Positions 8,780 through 18,247 of a stretch of 64,000 nucleotides of DNA are shown in pieces; the stretch's first letter is position 1; every line of letters begins with the position of its first letter. The stretch spans positions 1 through 64,000 of the forward strand of contig JANPLZ010000033.1 of assembly GCA_031422555.1 (NCBI GenBank), in the 5' to 3' direction. Source of the DNA: JANNAT01 sp031422555 (GTDB lineage Bacteria; Pseudomonadota; Alphaproteobacteria; Rhodobacterales; Rhodobacteraceae). The notes under the pieces were generated by a model, which was not told the origin of the DNA, did not search any database, and was given only the letters and a program-made list of their open reading frames with translations. A program made the translations under genes and the position numbers.

Positions 8780-9499
8780 TTACCGGCTGACCGCCGGATC
8801 GGATGCCACCCGCAATTGGCCAGTCAAATCGGACAAGCGCTGCAATTGCCGACCCGCCGCATCAAAATTACCCGGCGCAAGCCATGTCTGACAGGCACCA
8901 CGCAGCGCGGGCCAATCCCGGTCGGTGATCGCAAACCAGACGGTATCGCGGTTGCGGCCTTTCACCACCATGTGGTGGCGAAAGATGCCTTCAAAGCTGA
9001 ACCCCAACCGCTGCGCCGCGCGGCGTGACGGCAGGTTCAAGGCGTTGCATTTCCATTCATAGCGCCGATACCCGGCGCCAAAAGCCCAATCCATCATCAA
9101 AAACATCGCCTCGGTTGCAAGGCTGGCTTGCTGCACTGCTGGTGCAAAACAGATATTGCCCACCTCGATAGACCCATGCGCAGGCACGATGTTCAAATAG
9201 CTGGCCACCCCCCCGCACAGCCCGGTGGCCCTGTCGCGCAGCACATAATAAACCGGATCGGGGCCGCTGGCTGTGGTTTTGGCCCAGTCGTGATAGGCGG
9301 CGACGGTCGCGAACGGGCCGTAAGGCATGTAATCCCACAAGGCAGTGTGACCGGCAAATGCGGCGTGCAATTCGGCGGCATGAACGTCGGCGTCCATCGG
9401 CTCCAGCCGCACCCAAGCACCTTGCATCACCGCACGCGCCGGACGGCGTGGCGCAACCCATCCGTCCACCGTCCAACCCTGACCGCCCGGATGTGTCAT
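8780..9499 (-). CDS. GNAT-family N-acetyltransferase (RimJ/RimL type)
   Basis: A 239-residue acetyl-CoA-dependent transferase. The middle carries RimJ/RimL-type features: VRLEPMDADVHAAEL near the start, an SIEVGNICFAPAVQ strand, and RRYEWKCNALNLPSRRAAQRLGF as the acetyl-CoA-binding arm, followed by FEGIFRHHMVVKGRNRDT. That ending is typical of enzymes that modify proteins or small amines. The substrate cannot be read from sequence. It is a monocistronic gene. Confidence 0.85.
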   Translation of the reverse strand: MTHPGGQGWTVDGWVAPRRPARAVMQGAWVRLEPMDADVHAAELHAAFAGHTALWDYMPYGPFATVAAYHDWAKTTASGPDPVYYVLRDRATGLCGGVASYLNIVPAHGSIEVGNICFAPAVQQASLATEAMFLMMDWAFGAGYRRYEWKCNALNLPSRRAAQRLGFSFEGIFRHHMVVKGRNRDTVWFAITDRDWPALRGACQTWLAPGNFDAAGRQLQRLSDLTGQLRVASDPAVSR

Positions 9500-9567
9500 C
9501 GCTTGCCCCCGCCATCATGCCGCCCCATCGTGCATTATGGTGGGACAGTTCGCGACAAAACAAGGCC

Positions 9568-10791
9568 CTACAGGATCAACCCCGGCGCGCCGTTCATCTG
9601 CAGGCCGCCCATATCGAGGCCGGGAAACACCACGCTTTCCAGTAGCGCCCGGTCGATGCCATAAAGGCTCTGCATCACATGCGCCGCCCAAGCGCGCACA
9701 TCTGAGGTGGGCATCAGATCGCGCGCCTCAAACAGATCGGCCTCGGCCAATCCCGGCCATTTGCCATACATCTGCCCGCCGCGCACCGCGCCCCCGGCCA
9801 CCACCATCGTGCCACCGGTGCCATGATCGGTACCCGCCGTGCCGTTTTCGCGCGCGGTACGGCCGAATTCGGTCATGGCCAGCAGCGTGGTTTGGCCCCA
9901 AACTTCGGCCCCCAGCTTTTCGCGCAGTTGCACGATTGCGTATTGCAGCCGGGTCAGCGCCTTGTCCAGACTGCCCGCCTGCCCCCGGTGGGTATCCCAG
10001 CCAGACAGGCTGAACGCTGCAATCCGGGTGTCTTGGCGCAAACGGCCGGCGGCATAGGTGACCAGCTTTTCGACGTCATCCAGCTTGACGCCCTTGGTGC
10101 GCTCGCGGCCTTTGTCAGCCATCCCCATGCCGACATCGCCCGAATCTGCCAGCTCCATCGCTTCGGATGCGGCGGCGGCGAACAGCGGATCGTCGTGATA
10201 AACCGCCTCGAACAACAGCCGCGCCTGCGGTGAGAGATCCAGAAACGCCTCGGGGGCCCAGTTGCGCACCGGGGCCGCGCCATCCAGCAGCGGGATGGCG
10301 TCGCGGCCAATCGCATAGGCGGTTTCCGCCGACAGGCCCGGCATGGCTTGCAACAGGCGGTTCAACCAGCCGTCGCGCACCCGGTCCGCCACCACATCCA
10401 TGCCGGTGCCCGCCTCCAGCATATCCTGACCCGCGAAATGGCTGCGTTTATAGCGGTAGGGCGTGGCGGTGGCCTGCACAAAGGCCAACTGCCCCGCGCC
10501 CCACAGCGGCGCAAGGCCGCCCAGCGCGGGGTGCAGGGCAAAAAACCCATCCAGATCAATGGCATCTGGGCGCAGCAATGTGGGTCGCAACCCGGCATAT
10601 TCGGGATCGCCCTGCGGCTGCACCGCGTCCAGCCCGTCCATCGCGCCGCGCAAAATCATCACGATCAGCCGGTGTTCGCCCAAGGGCCGCCCGCCATCTG
10701 ACCCGGCCAGCGTCACTGTCGTCATCAACGGATGCGCCGCCGCCGAACACGCCGACGCGGCCAGACCGCGCAGAAAAAATCGTCTGTCCAT
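9568..10791 (-). CDS. DUF1501-family protein, Tat-exported
   Basis: A 407-residue protein whose N-terminus MDRRFFLRGLAASA is a twin-arginine signal (R3-R4, FFLRG), implying export in folded form. The body belongs to DUF1501, a family related to alkaline-phosphatase-like and sulfatase folds: IVMILRGAMDGLDAVQP near residue 45, AMTEFGRTARENGTAGTDHGTGG near 300. The biochemical role is unknown. It follows the DUF1800 gene by ten bases, the standard pairing of these two families, and is probably co-expressed with it. The ATG at 10791 was chosen because it begins the Tat signal. Confidence 0.9.
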   Translation of the reverse strand: MDRRFFLRGLAASACSAAAHPLMTTVTLAGSDGGRPLGEHRLIVMILRGAMDGLDAVQPQGDPEYAGLRPTLLRPDAIDLDGFFALHPALGGLAPLWGAGQLAFVQATATPYRYKRSHFAGQDMLEAGTGMDVVADRVRDGWLNRLLQAMPGLSAETAYAIGRDAIPLLDGAAPVRNWAPEAFLDLSPQARLLFEAVYHDDPLFAAAASEAMELADSGDVGMGMADKGRERTKGVKLDDVEKLVTYAAGRLRQDTRIAAFSLSGWDTHRGQAGSLDKALTRLQYAIVQLREKLGAEVWGQTTLLAMTEFGRTARENGTAGTDHGTGGTMVVAGGAVRGGQMYGKWPGLAEADLFEARDLMPTSDVRAWAAHVMQSLYGIDRALLESVVFPGLDMGGLQMNGAPGLIL

Positions 10792-10801
10792 GCTGTGCCC
10801 C

Positions 10802-12157
10802 CTATCTGCGGTTGAATTCTGCCGACGCCAGCACCAGCCCAACGCCTTCGCGGATACTTTCCGCCTTTGATACCGCCCAGATCAATGTCTCACCCGCGCG
10901 ATCGGCCAGACAGGCCGTCATCAACGCCACCGGATCGGGCAGGGTTGGCACCAGTTTTTCCGGCGCTTGCATCACCCACGTGATGCGTGTGGCCAGCGAT
11001 TGCGGCGAAATCCACGCGCTGGCGTCTTCGGGCCAGCCATCAGGGCCTTTGGGTTTTTTCCACGGCTGACCCATTTCGGCCATCGCACCTTGCAGTTTGG
11101 CGCGGAACGAATTGCGCGACATCGCCATCACATCGGCCCCGCCCAGCCCCAGCGCGCGCAACGATGCCACCACGAAATCGACCGGCTGGCGCACTTTTTC
11201 CGCCTGTGGCTGCCACGCCGCCGGATGGGCCAGCAAGGCGGTGTAGACTGCCATCAGATCGCCATTGCTGGCCACAAACGCCGCTTGCAGCGCTGCCACC
11301 AAATCGACATCCGGCGTGTCTGACACAAAATGCACCGCCAGTTTGCGCGCGATATGCCCCGCCGTCTCTGGCTTGCGCCCCAGATCCCCCAGCGCCGCGC
11401 GCACCGGATCCATGCCTTCGCCCGCATAGGTTACGCCCAAAACGGTTTCCGGCCCCGGTTCGGCACGGCGCGGTTCAAACCGCGTGCCAATGCGGGGGTC
11501 ATAGGTCACGCCCGTCAGCAATTCCGCCATCTGGCGCACGTCGTCCTGGCTATAGCCAGCCCCCACGCCCAGCGAATGCAGCTCTATCACTTCGCGCGCC
11601 AGATTTTCGTTCAGACCTTTTTCCCGACGTTGCCCCTGAAATGAGTTTGGCCCGACCGACTGGCTTTGATCCAGATAAGTCAACATCGCCGGGTGCAGGG
11701 TGGCGGCAGTCAGCAAGTCACTGAAAGAACCGACTATATTTGGGCGAATGGCGTCTTCGACCAAGGCATAGGGCAACATCGCATCAGATTTGGGCCTTGC
11801 CAAAACGGTGAAGTGATCGGCCCAGAAGGCGACCAGACGTTCGCGAAACCCGTCCCTTGCGTCCAGTGCGCGGGCCACCGTGTGGCGTTCGGCAATGGCC
11901 ACCGCTGCCGAGATTTCGGCCTGCAATTGGTCATAAACCGGGATCAGCGCAGGGTCGGTGCGCCCCGCCCCTTTCATTTTGCGCAGTTGCGCCAGTTTGG
12001 GCTGGATCACCGCCAGACCGTCAATCGGCCAATCTGCCGCGGCGCGGTCCGGCCCGGCCAAGGCCGCCAACATCGCAGGGACAGCGTCCGGCGCACCGGC
12101 TGGCAACGGCAGGCCATAGCCAAACCGGATCGCGGCAAGCGTGCGTATGGCGGTCAT
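10802..12157 (-). CDS. DUF1800-family protein
   Basis: A 451-residue member of DUF1800, a broad bacterial family that is nearly always encoded next to a DUF1501 protein. Family landmarks are RFGYGLP at the N-terminus, LVAFWADHFTV near residue 105, NLAREVIELHSLGVGAGYSQDDVRQMAELLTG near 185-215, and HIARKLAVHFVSD near 270. No signal peptide is evident, so any export may depend on the Tat-targeted partner; that is an inference. First gene of the two-gene unit. Confidence 0.9.
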   Translation of the reverse strand: MTAIRTLAAIRFGYGLPLPAGAPDAVPAMLAALAGPDRAAADWPIDGLAVIQPKLAQLRKMKGAGRTDPALIPVYDQLQAEISAAVAIAERHTVARALDARDGFRERLVAFWADHFTVLARPKSDAMLPYALVEDAIRPNIVGSFSDLLTAATLHPAMLTYLDQSQSVGPNSFQGQRREKGLNENLAREVIELHSLGVGAGYSQDDVRQMAELLTGVTYDPRIGTRFEPRRAEPGPETVLGVTYAGEGMDPVRAALGDLGRKPETAGHIARKLAVHFVSDTPDVDLVAALQAAFVASNGDLMAVYTALLAHPAAWQPQAEKVRQPVDFVVASLRALGLGGADVMAMSRNSFRAKLQGAMAEMGQPWKKPKGPDGWPEDASAWISPQSLATRITWVMQAPEKLVPTLPDPVALMTACLADRAGETLIWAVSKAESIREGVGLVLASAEFNRR

Positions 12158-12313
12158 CGCGGTCTCCCGTTACGGCGGCGTGAGATGCATATAGGGTGCG
12201 CGACCCGACATTGCACCGGCATTGCGCTGACTGAAGGTGACGCGCCGCCTACATATCATACGCGTTTACCGGCCGAATCCGTCGGAAAAACTAAACCAAA
12301 GTAGCCGTCTGCG

Positions 12314-14107
12314 TCATTCCTTCGGCACCACCCGCAAGTTCAACTCGCGCAACTGCGCGTTCAGCGGCTCGGACGGCGCGCCCATCAGCAGATCTTCGGC
12401 GCGTTGGTTCATCGGGAACATGATCACTTCGCGGATGTTCGCCTCATCCGCCAGCAGCATCACGATGCGGTCGATGCCCGCCGCACAGCCACCATGCGGG
12501 GGTGCGCCGTATTTGAACGCCTTGACCATGCCGCCAAAGCGCTTTTCCACTTCGGAATTTGGGTAGCCTGCCAACTCGAACGCCTTGAACATGATCTCTG
12601 GCTTGTGGTTGCGGATGCCGCCAGAGATCAATTCATAGCCGTTGCAGGCCAGATCGTATTGATAGGCATAGACATTCAGCGGATCACCCATCAGCGCGTC
12701 AAGCCCGCCTTGCGGCATCGAAAACGGGTTGTGGCTGAAATCAATTTTGCCATCGTCGGTTTTCTCATACATCGGAAAATCGACGATCCAGGCGAATTTG
12801 AAGCAGTTTTCTTCGGTAAGCCCCAGTTCGCGGCCGATTTCATTGCGCGCCCGGCCAGCGACAGCCTCAAACGTTTCGGGCTTGCCGCCAAGGAAAAACG
12901 CCGCATCGCCTAGGCCAAGGCCCAGTTGCAGGCGGATCGCTTCGGTGCGTTCCGGGCCGATGTTTTTCGCCAATGGCCCGGCGGCTTCGGAGCCCGACCC
13001 ATCCTCGGCTTGCCGCCAGAAGATATACCCCATCCCCGGCAAGCCTTCCTTCTGCGCGAACGCATTCATCCGGTCACAGAATTTCCGCCCCACGGGTTCG
13101 CCTGACGGCCCTTTGGGCGCTGGAATAGCGCGGATTTCGGTGCCCGGCTGTTCCAGCAGTTTGGCGAAAATGGCAAAGCCTGATCCGGCAAAATGTTCGC
13201 TCACATCCTGCATCTTGATCGGGTTGCGCAAGTCGGGCTTGTCGCTGCCATACCATTTATAGGCATCGCGGTAGGATATCTTCGTCCAATCCGAATAGGT
13301 TTTCTTATCCGGTGCGAATTCTTCGAAAATGCCCTGAATAACCGGCTGCACGGCGGCGAAAACGTCTTCCTGTTCAACAAAACTCATTTCAATATCAAGC
13401 TGATAGAAGTCGGTCGGGGAACGGTCCGCCCGCGGGTCTTCGTCGCGGAAACACGGCGCTATCTGGAAATAGCGGTCAAACCCCGCCACCATGATCAGTT
13501 GCTTAAACTGCTGCGGTGCCTGCGGCAGGGCGTAAAACTTGCCCGGATGCAGGCGCGACGGCACCAGAAAATCGCGGGCCCCTTCGGGCGATGACGCGGT
13601 GATGATAGGTGTTTGAAATTCGTTAAAGCCCTGATCCCACATCCGGTTGCGCATCGACCGCACGACGTTGCTGCGCAGCATCATGTTGCGGTGCAGCCGG
13701 TCGCGGCGCAAATCCAGAAAGCGGTAGGTCAGCCGGGTTTCTTCGGGATAGTCCACCTCACCAAACACCGGCATTGGCAGATCGGCCGCCTCACCCAGCA
13801 CCGTGACACCGGTTGCGTAAACCTCAACCGCACCCGTGGGCAGCTTGGGGTTGATCAGCCCCGCAGCGCGCGCCTTCACTCGGCCATCAATGCGCACCAC
13901 CCATTCGGCACGCAAGCGTTCGATATCGGCAAAGGCGGGGCTGTCACTGTCAGCGATCACTTGGGTGATGCCATAATGGTCGCGCAGATCAAGGAACAAC
14001 ACGCCGCCATGGTCGCGCACCCGGTGGACCCAGCCCGAAAGCCGCACCTCGTGGCCCACATGGGCGATGTTCAATTCGGCACAAGTCTGGCTGCGATAGG
14101 CGTGCAT
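12314..14107 (-). CDS. aspS: Aspartyl-tRNA synthetase
   Basis: Charges tRNA-Asp. At 597 residues from the ATG at 14107 this is the bacterial-type class II enzyme. It has an N-terminal OB-fold anticodon-binding domain (about 1-110, [25 protein letters not shown]), the class II core with motif 2 [19 protein letters not shown], the bacterial GAD insertion, and motif 3 in [14 protein letters not shown]. Many alphaproteobacterial AspRS also charge tRNA-Asn in cells using GatCAB; I cannot decide that here. Monocistronic. Confidence 0.96.
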   Translation of the reverse strand: MHAYRSQTCAELNIAHVGHEVRLSGWVHRVRDHGGVLFLDLRDHYGITQVIADSDSPAFADIERLRAEWVVRIDGRVKARAAGLINPKLPTGAVEVYATGVTVLGEAADLPMPVFGEVDYPEETRLTYRFLDLRRDRLHRNMMLRSNVVRSMRNRMWDQGFNEFQTPIITASSPEGARDFLVPSRLHPGKFYALPQAPQQFKQLIMVAGFDRYFQIAPCFRDEDPRADRSPTDFYQLDIEMSFVEQEDVFAAVQPVIQGIFEEFAPDKKTYSDWTKISYRDAYKWYGSDKPDLRNPIKMQDVSEHFAGSGFAIFAKLLEQPGTEIRAIPAPKGPSGEPVGRKFCDRMNAFAQKEGLPGMGYIFWRQAEDGSGSEAAGPLAKNIGPERTEAIRLQLGLGLGDAAFFLGGKPETFEAVAGRARNEIGRELGLTEENCFKFAWIVDFPMYEKTDDGKIDFSHNPFSMPQGGLDALMGDPLNVYAYQYDLACNGYELISGGIRNHKPEIMFKAFELAGYPNSEVEKRFGGMVKAFKYGAPPHGGCAAGIDRIVMLLADEANIREVIMFPMNQRAEDLLMGAPSEPLNAQLRELNLRVVPKE

Positions 14108-14194
14108 CGGGTTTCCCTTTTGGCGGGCAATTGATTGCGCCCGATACACCCCGGCACAGGCGCGAAGTCAAGCCCAAGGCCCTTGCATTCTGGC

Positions 14195-14830
14195 CTAATC
14201 GGCCCAAACCGCCGGGATCAAACCGCGCAGTGAATTTCCGACCCAAAGCCGCACATTTGGCAAATCATCCGCCATCAGCACCGCTTCGGGCAGGGCCATT
14301 TGTGCGCGCAAAATACCGGGCAACAGCCCACAGCGCAGCGGCGGGGTGCGCAAGCCATCGCCGCGATCATAAAACAGCGTGGTGATGGTGCCATCGCAAA
14401 CCTCGCCGCGTTCATTTTGAAAAACCACCTCGTCCAGCCCGGCGGACAGCGCGGCGCGGGCATTTTCATAAGCGGCGCGGTTGGTGGATTTCAGGGTCAG
14501 CCACGGATCGGTTGACGGCAGCCGATCCCGCGCAAGGCCCAGCCGCCAAACCGTTGGCGGTGCGGGCAGGGGCGCAAACCTCACCTCACACCTGCCGTCG
14601 TGATCCATCGTCAGGCGACACCGGGCAGGATTTATGGGCGCATCGGCCCGCAGAGCCGCCCGCGCATCGCCGCCCTGCCAACCCAGCCGATCGGCCGACC
14701 GCGCCAGCCGTGCCAGATGCAGATCAAGCCGCACAAACGCCGCGCCATCCCAAGCCAGCGTTTCGATCAACCTCAGGTCCGGCGCACCAGCCGCTGCGCG
14801 TAACGTGCTTTCCACAAGGCCTCCTCCCAT
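14195..14830 (-). CDS. pabC: Aminodeoxychorismate lyase-like class IV aminotransferase-fold protein
   Basis: Likely releases p-aminobenzoate from 4-amino-4-deoxychorismate for folate synthesis. It is a 211-residue fold-type IV PLP protein: the Schiff-base lysine should be K114 in LKSTNRAAYENA, and QNERGEVCDGTITTLFY matches the phosphate-binding stretch, with Asp where Glu is usual. It is shorter than E. coli PabC. Its start lies inside the end of pabB, overlapping by 58 bases in another frame, so the pair is surely co-expressed. The exact start is uncertain: ATG at 14830 or GTG at 14815. Confidence 0.82.
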   Translation of the reverse strand: MGGGLVESTLRAAAGAPDLRLIETLAWDGAAFVRLDLHLARLARSADRLGWQGGDARAALRADAPINPARCRLTMDHDGRCEVRFAPLPAPPTVWRLGLARDRLPSTDPWLTLKSTNRAAYENARAALSAGLDEVVFQNERGEVCDGTITTLFYDRGDGLRTPPLRCGLLPGILRAQMALPEAVLMADDLPNVRLWVGNSLRGLIPAVWAD

Positions 14831-15915
14831 TCGCCATCCGCAGTGCTGTCTTGCACAACACCGCCGCCGACATTCAAGATCACGCGGGCATCGTCGAAGA
14901 TTTGCAGCGTGCGGATCGCCACGTTAAACTGCGCGGCACCGTCAGGGGCCATCCAGCCGATTGCGCCACAGTAGGGCCCGCGGCGGTGAGGTTCGACTTG
15001 ATGGATGATTTGCATGGCGCGGATTTTTGGAGCACCAGTGATCGACCCGCAGGGGAAAAGTGCCGCCATAACGCCCGCCATTGACGGCGGATCAACCAGT
15101 TGCCCCACCACCGTAGACACCATCTGATGCAAGGTGGCATAGCTTTCGACGGCAAAAAGTTTTGGCACCTTGACCGAGCCTACGCGGGAAATCCGCGCGA
15201 TATCGTTGCGCAAAAGATCGACGATCATCAGGTTTTCCGCCTGCCCCTTGGCGGATGCGCGCAACTCTTCGGCCAATTCGGCGTCGCGCACCGGGTCTGC
15301 ATCGCGCGGGGCCGTGCCCTTCATCGGGCGGGTTTCAATACGGCCATCGGCGGCGATGTGCAAAAACAACTCGGGGCTGCGCGACACCAACACCGGCCCC
15401 GCACCCAAATCAACCAAAGCCCCATGCCGCACCGATTGCGCCGCGCGCAGCGCCCCATAAAGCCCCAGCGGGCCACCGCCCTGCATGTGGCTGGTCATCG
15501 GAAAGGTCAGGTTGATCTGATAGCAATCGCCCGCCGCAATATAGGATTTCACCACCGCAATCGCCGCACCGTAAGCCTCGCGGCTGATCATCGGCATCAA
15601 CGGCGCCAGTGTCACCCCCGCCGCCTGCGCGCGGGCTTGGCCCAGCACGGCACTTGCGTCTTGTGGCCCGGCATAAATGCCAAAAGCCAGCAACGGCGCA
15701 TCAGCGGCGTCTGGCAGCAACCCCGCCAGCCGGGGCTCGAACGCATAGCCCGCCTCGTAGGCCAGATACCCCGCCACCCAATAGCCCGCCGCCCGTGCTG
15801 CGTCCAGTTCGGCCAAGGCCGCTGCCACCTGATCGACCCGGTATGCCAGAACCAGACCCTGCGCGCCGTCAAACAGCGCAGGCGTGCCGCCCGGTCCATC
15901 CTCGCACAAGATCAC
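14773..15915 (-). CDS. pabB: Aminodeoxychorismate synthase component I
   Basis: Converts chorismate and ammonia to 4-amino-4-deoxychorismate, the branch to folate. The 380-residue protein is the short, chorismate-binding-domain form. It has the PabB lysine in RPMKGTAPRD, the DLLRNDIARISRVGSV stretch and the catalytic FPCGSITGAPKIRAM motif. The PIKGT-type lysine separates PabB from anthranilate synthase TrpE, and the pabC partner downstream supports this. The start codon is GTG at 15915, preceded by AAGGACGGG. No amidotransferase pabA gene is in the window. Confidence 0.92.
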   Translation of the reverse strand: MILCEDGPGGTPALFDGAQGLVLAYRVDQVAAALAELDAARAAGYWVAGYLAYEAGYAFEPRLAGLLPDAADAPLLAFGIYAGPQDASAVLGQARAQAAGVTLAPLMPMISREAYGAAIAVVKSYIAAGDCYQINLTFPMTSHMQGGGPLGLYGALRAAQSVRHGALVDLGAGPVLVSRSPELFLHIAADGRIETRPMKGTAPRDADPVRDAELAEELRASAKGQAENLMIVDLLRNDIARISRVGSVKVPKLFAVESYATLHQMVSTVVGQLVDPPSMAGVMAALFPCGSITGAPKIRAMQIIHQVEPHRRGPYCGAIGWMAPDGAAQFNVAIRTLQIFDDARVILNVGGGVVQDSTADGEWEEALWKARYAQRLVRRT

Positions 15916-16182
15916 GTTGCACCCGTCCTTATCTGACCTCGATATTTACCTAGGGCACCGCCGCGCACCCGACCAGACCAATCGCGCCGCCTTGTGCCGC
16001 AATTTGCGACATCGCCGCCAAATCCATCTGTGACAAAGCCAACCCACCCTGCATTTCTGAAATTTTCTATTCAATGCTTGCCAGACTGTCGAAATCCGGT
16101 TCTGTTGCGCTCAGGGAAGGGCAATACGCGCCCCGACCTTAACAACAACACGACCGAACAAGGGTCCAGAGGGGAATGGAAA

Positions 16183-17760
16183 ATGGCATCGGATAAAGAC
16201 AGCAATGAAGATACCAGGCTTTTGCACGGCATGGGCTATGCACAAGAGCTTTCGCGGCGCATGGGGCCGTTTCAAAGTTTTGCGATCTCGTTCTCGATCA
16301 TCTGCATCATCTCGGGCGGGCTGGGATCCTTCCCAATTGCGCTGTCGACCGGCGGGACATTCTCGCTGACGGTGGGTTGGTTGGTTGGCGGTGTGTTTGC
16401 GTTGGTGGTTGCGGCCTGTCTGGGGCAGATCGCGTCGGCCTATCCGACGGCGGGCAGCTTGTATCACTGGTCGTCAATCCTTGGCGGGCGGTTTTGGGGC
16501 TGGGCTACGGCCTATACCAACTTGCTGGGCCTGCTGTTTGTGGTGCCTGCGATCAACGTGTTTTTGTATTTCATCACCAAAGACTTGTTCTTTGCCACAG
16601 TTTTGGGCTGGGACGTGTCGGGCTGGGGCCTTTGGACCCAGATCTGGTCGGTCATCGGGCTTTTGGTGGCACAGGCGTTGCTGAATAATTTTGGCATCAA
16701 ACTGACCACGCTGTTGACCGATTTGTCGGGTTATCTGATTTTTGTGGTGACCATCATCCTTGTGGTGATGTTCCTGATGGCCGCACCGGGGATTGATCTG
16801 GGCAAAGCTTTTGTCTTTACCAACAACACAGGCGCGTTGGGTGGCGGAGTTGCACCCGAAGTCGGCCCGCTGATGGCGATGATCATTGGCCTGCTGTATC
16901 CTTTGTTTACCATCACCGGCTTTGACGCTTCGGCCCATACCGCCGAAGAGACCGTCAACGCCCGCGACACGGTTCACAAGGGGATGTTGCATTCGGTGTT
17001 CTGGTCGTTGGTGTTCGGCTTTGTGCTGATCATCGCGATGATCATGGCGATCCCGGATGTGCCGGCGCAGGCTGCGATGGGGTGGTCTTCGTTCAACAAC
17101 TTGTTCATCGCAGCGATCCTTGGGTCGACTTTGGGCAAGCTGATGTTGGGTGGCATCATCATCTCTAACTTCTTGTGCGCGCTGGCGGCGGTCACTTCGA
17201 CGTCGCGGATGATCTATGCCTTTGCGCGCGATGACGGTTTGCCGTTTTCGGGACTGCTGAAATCGGTCAGCCCAACCTACCGCACGCCAACTGCCGCCAT
17301 CTGGATGACGGCGATCCTGTGTTCGATCCTGACCGCGCTGACCACACCGTTGGGGGCCTTTGCGGCGCTTTCCACCGGGTCTGCGATGTATCTTTACATT
17401 TCTTACGCCATGCCGATTTTTGCGGGTGTTTTTGCCCGCAGCAATGGCAAGTGGAAAGAAAAAGGCTCGTTCGATTTGGGCGGGCTTTATACGCTGTTTG
17501 CGATCATCGTGGCGCTTGGCACGGTGGTTGTGGCGATTGCGGGCCACGCTTTTGTGGTCTCGATCCCCGGCGATGCTGCCACTGGTGCCAGCTTTGTGCC
17601 AGGGCTTTGGTATTACACTGCAGCTTTCGTCGCGTTTTTGGTGGTGCTGTGGTTCGGCGTTGAAAACCGCCGCTTCCAAGGCCCGCCGATTGGCGAGCAA
17701 GTGGCAAAACGCGCAGGCGCCATTGCTGCCGCCGAAGCAGCGGTTGGCGAAAAGGGCTGA
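16183..17760 (+). CDS. APC-family amino acid permease
   Basis: A 525-residue inner-membrane transporter with about 12 hydrophobic segments. The N-terminal LSRRMGPFQSFAISFSIICIISG and the helix 6 region GFDASAHTAEETVNARDTVHKGM mark the amino acid/polyamine/organocation family, branch of eukaryotic-like GABA and choline permeases. Substrate is unassigned; 4-aminobutyrate or another amino acid is likely. The ATG at 16183 follows a purine-rich GAGGGGA site; the frame is open 63 codons upstream without plausible protein. A strong terminator follows. Confidence 0.85.
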   Translation: MASDKDSNEDTRLLHGMGYAQELSRRMGPFQSFAISFSIICIISGGLGSFPIALSTGGTFSLTVGWLVGGVFALVVAACLGQIASAYPTAGSLYHWSSILGGRFWGWATAYTNLLGLLFVVPAINVFLYFITKDLFFATVLGWDVSGWGLWTQIWSVIGLLVAQALLNNFGIKLTTLLTDLSGYLIFVVTIILVVMFLMAAPGIDLGKAFVFTNNTGALGGGVAPEVGPLMAMIIGLLYPLFTITGFDASAHTAEETVNARDTVHKGMLHSVFWSLVFGFVLIIAMIMAIPDVPAQAAMGWSSFNNLFIAAILGSTLGKLMLGGIIISNFLCALAAVTSTSRMIYAFARDDGLPFSGLLKSVSPTYRTPTAAIWMTAILCSILTALTTPLGAFAALSTGSAMYLYISYAMPIFAGVFARSNGKWKEKGSFDLGGLYTLFAIIVALGTVVVAIAGHAFVVSIPGDAATGASFVPGLWYYTAAFVAFLVVLWFGVENRRFQGPPIGEQVAKRAGAIAAAEAAVGEKG

Positions 17761-17777
17761 CCTGATCTGTAAACCGG

Positions 17778-17808
17778 AAAGGCGGTCGGGGCAGCCCGGC
17801 CGCCTTTT
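17778..17808 (+). terminator. Rho-independent terminator after the APC permease
   Basis: AAAGGCGGTCGGG (17778-17790) pairs with CCCGGCCGCCTTT (17795-17807) with one G-T wobble, a four-base loop (GCAG) and a run of T after the stem. It lies 17 bases after the permease stop. Confidence 0.88.
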
Positions 17809-17826
17809 CATTAGAGCGGGGATGTG

Positions 17827-18177
17827 ATGATCTATCTTGCCCTCAAAGCCATCCTATCGGGCATTCTGATTGCCCTCGCGTCCGAAGTGGCCCGCCGCAA
17901 TGCAGGGATCGGTGCGCTGATCGCGTCGCTGCCGTTGATTTCGGTGCTAGGGATGATCTGGCTGTGGCGCGATACCCATGATCCGGTTCGGCTGGCCAAC
18001 CACGCCAGTGCCACCTTGTGGTATGTTGCCCCATCTTTACCGATGTTTGTGATCATTCCCGCCTTATTGCGCGCGGGCTTTGGGTTTTGGGTGTCGCTTG
18101 GCATCGGCTGCGCGATCACCGTGTTGCTTTATCTGGTGGTGGTCTGGGTCGCATCCCGGTGGGGCATCAATATCTAG
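17827..18177 (+). CDS. DUF3147-like small membrane protein
   Basis: A 116-residue protein with four hydrophobic helices at about residues 4-20, 30-48, 65-83 and 88-112. The helix 2 motif IGALIASLPLISVLGMIWLW, followed by DTHDPVRLANHA, fits the DUF3147 family of unknown function. The ATG at 17827 is preceded in frame by a GTG at 17824 that could also serve. It lies just after the permease terminator, so it should have its own promoter or be read through. Confidence 0.75.
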   Translation: MIYLALKAILSGILIALASEVARRNAGIGALIASLPLISVLGMIWLWRDTHDPVRLANHASATLWYVAPSLPMFVIIPALLRAGFGFWVSLGIGCAITVLLYLVVVWVASRWGINI

Positions 18178-18247
18178 CCGCAATCGGCCCTTGCACCCCG
18201 GCGCACCGTCGCTATAACCCCGGAAGTTTTGCGCAGATGGGGGCACC

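Noticed and set aside
16474..17811. A 445-codon reverse frame opposite the APC permease
   Set aside because: The translation is Arg/His/Gln-rich, typical of antisense to a hydrophobic membrane protein.
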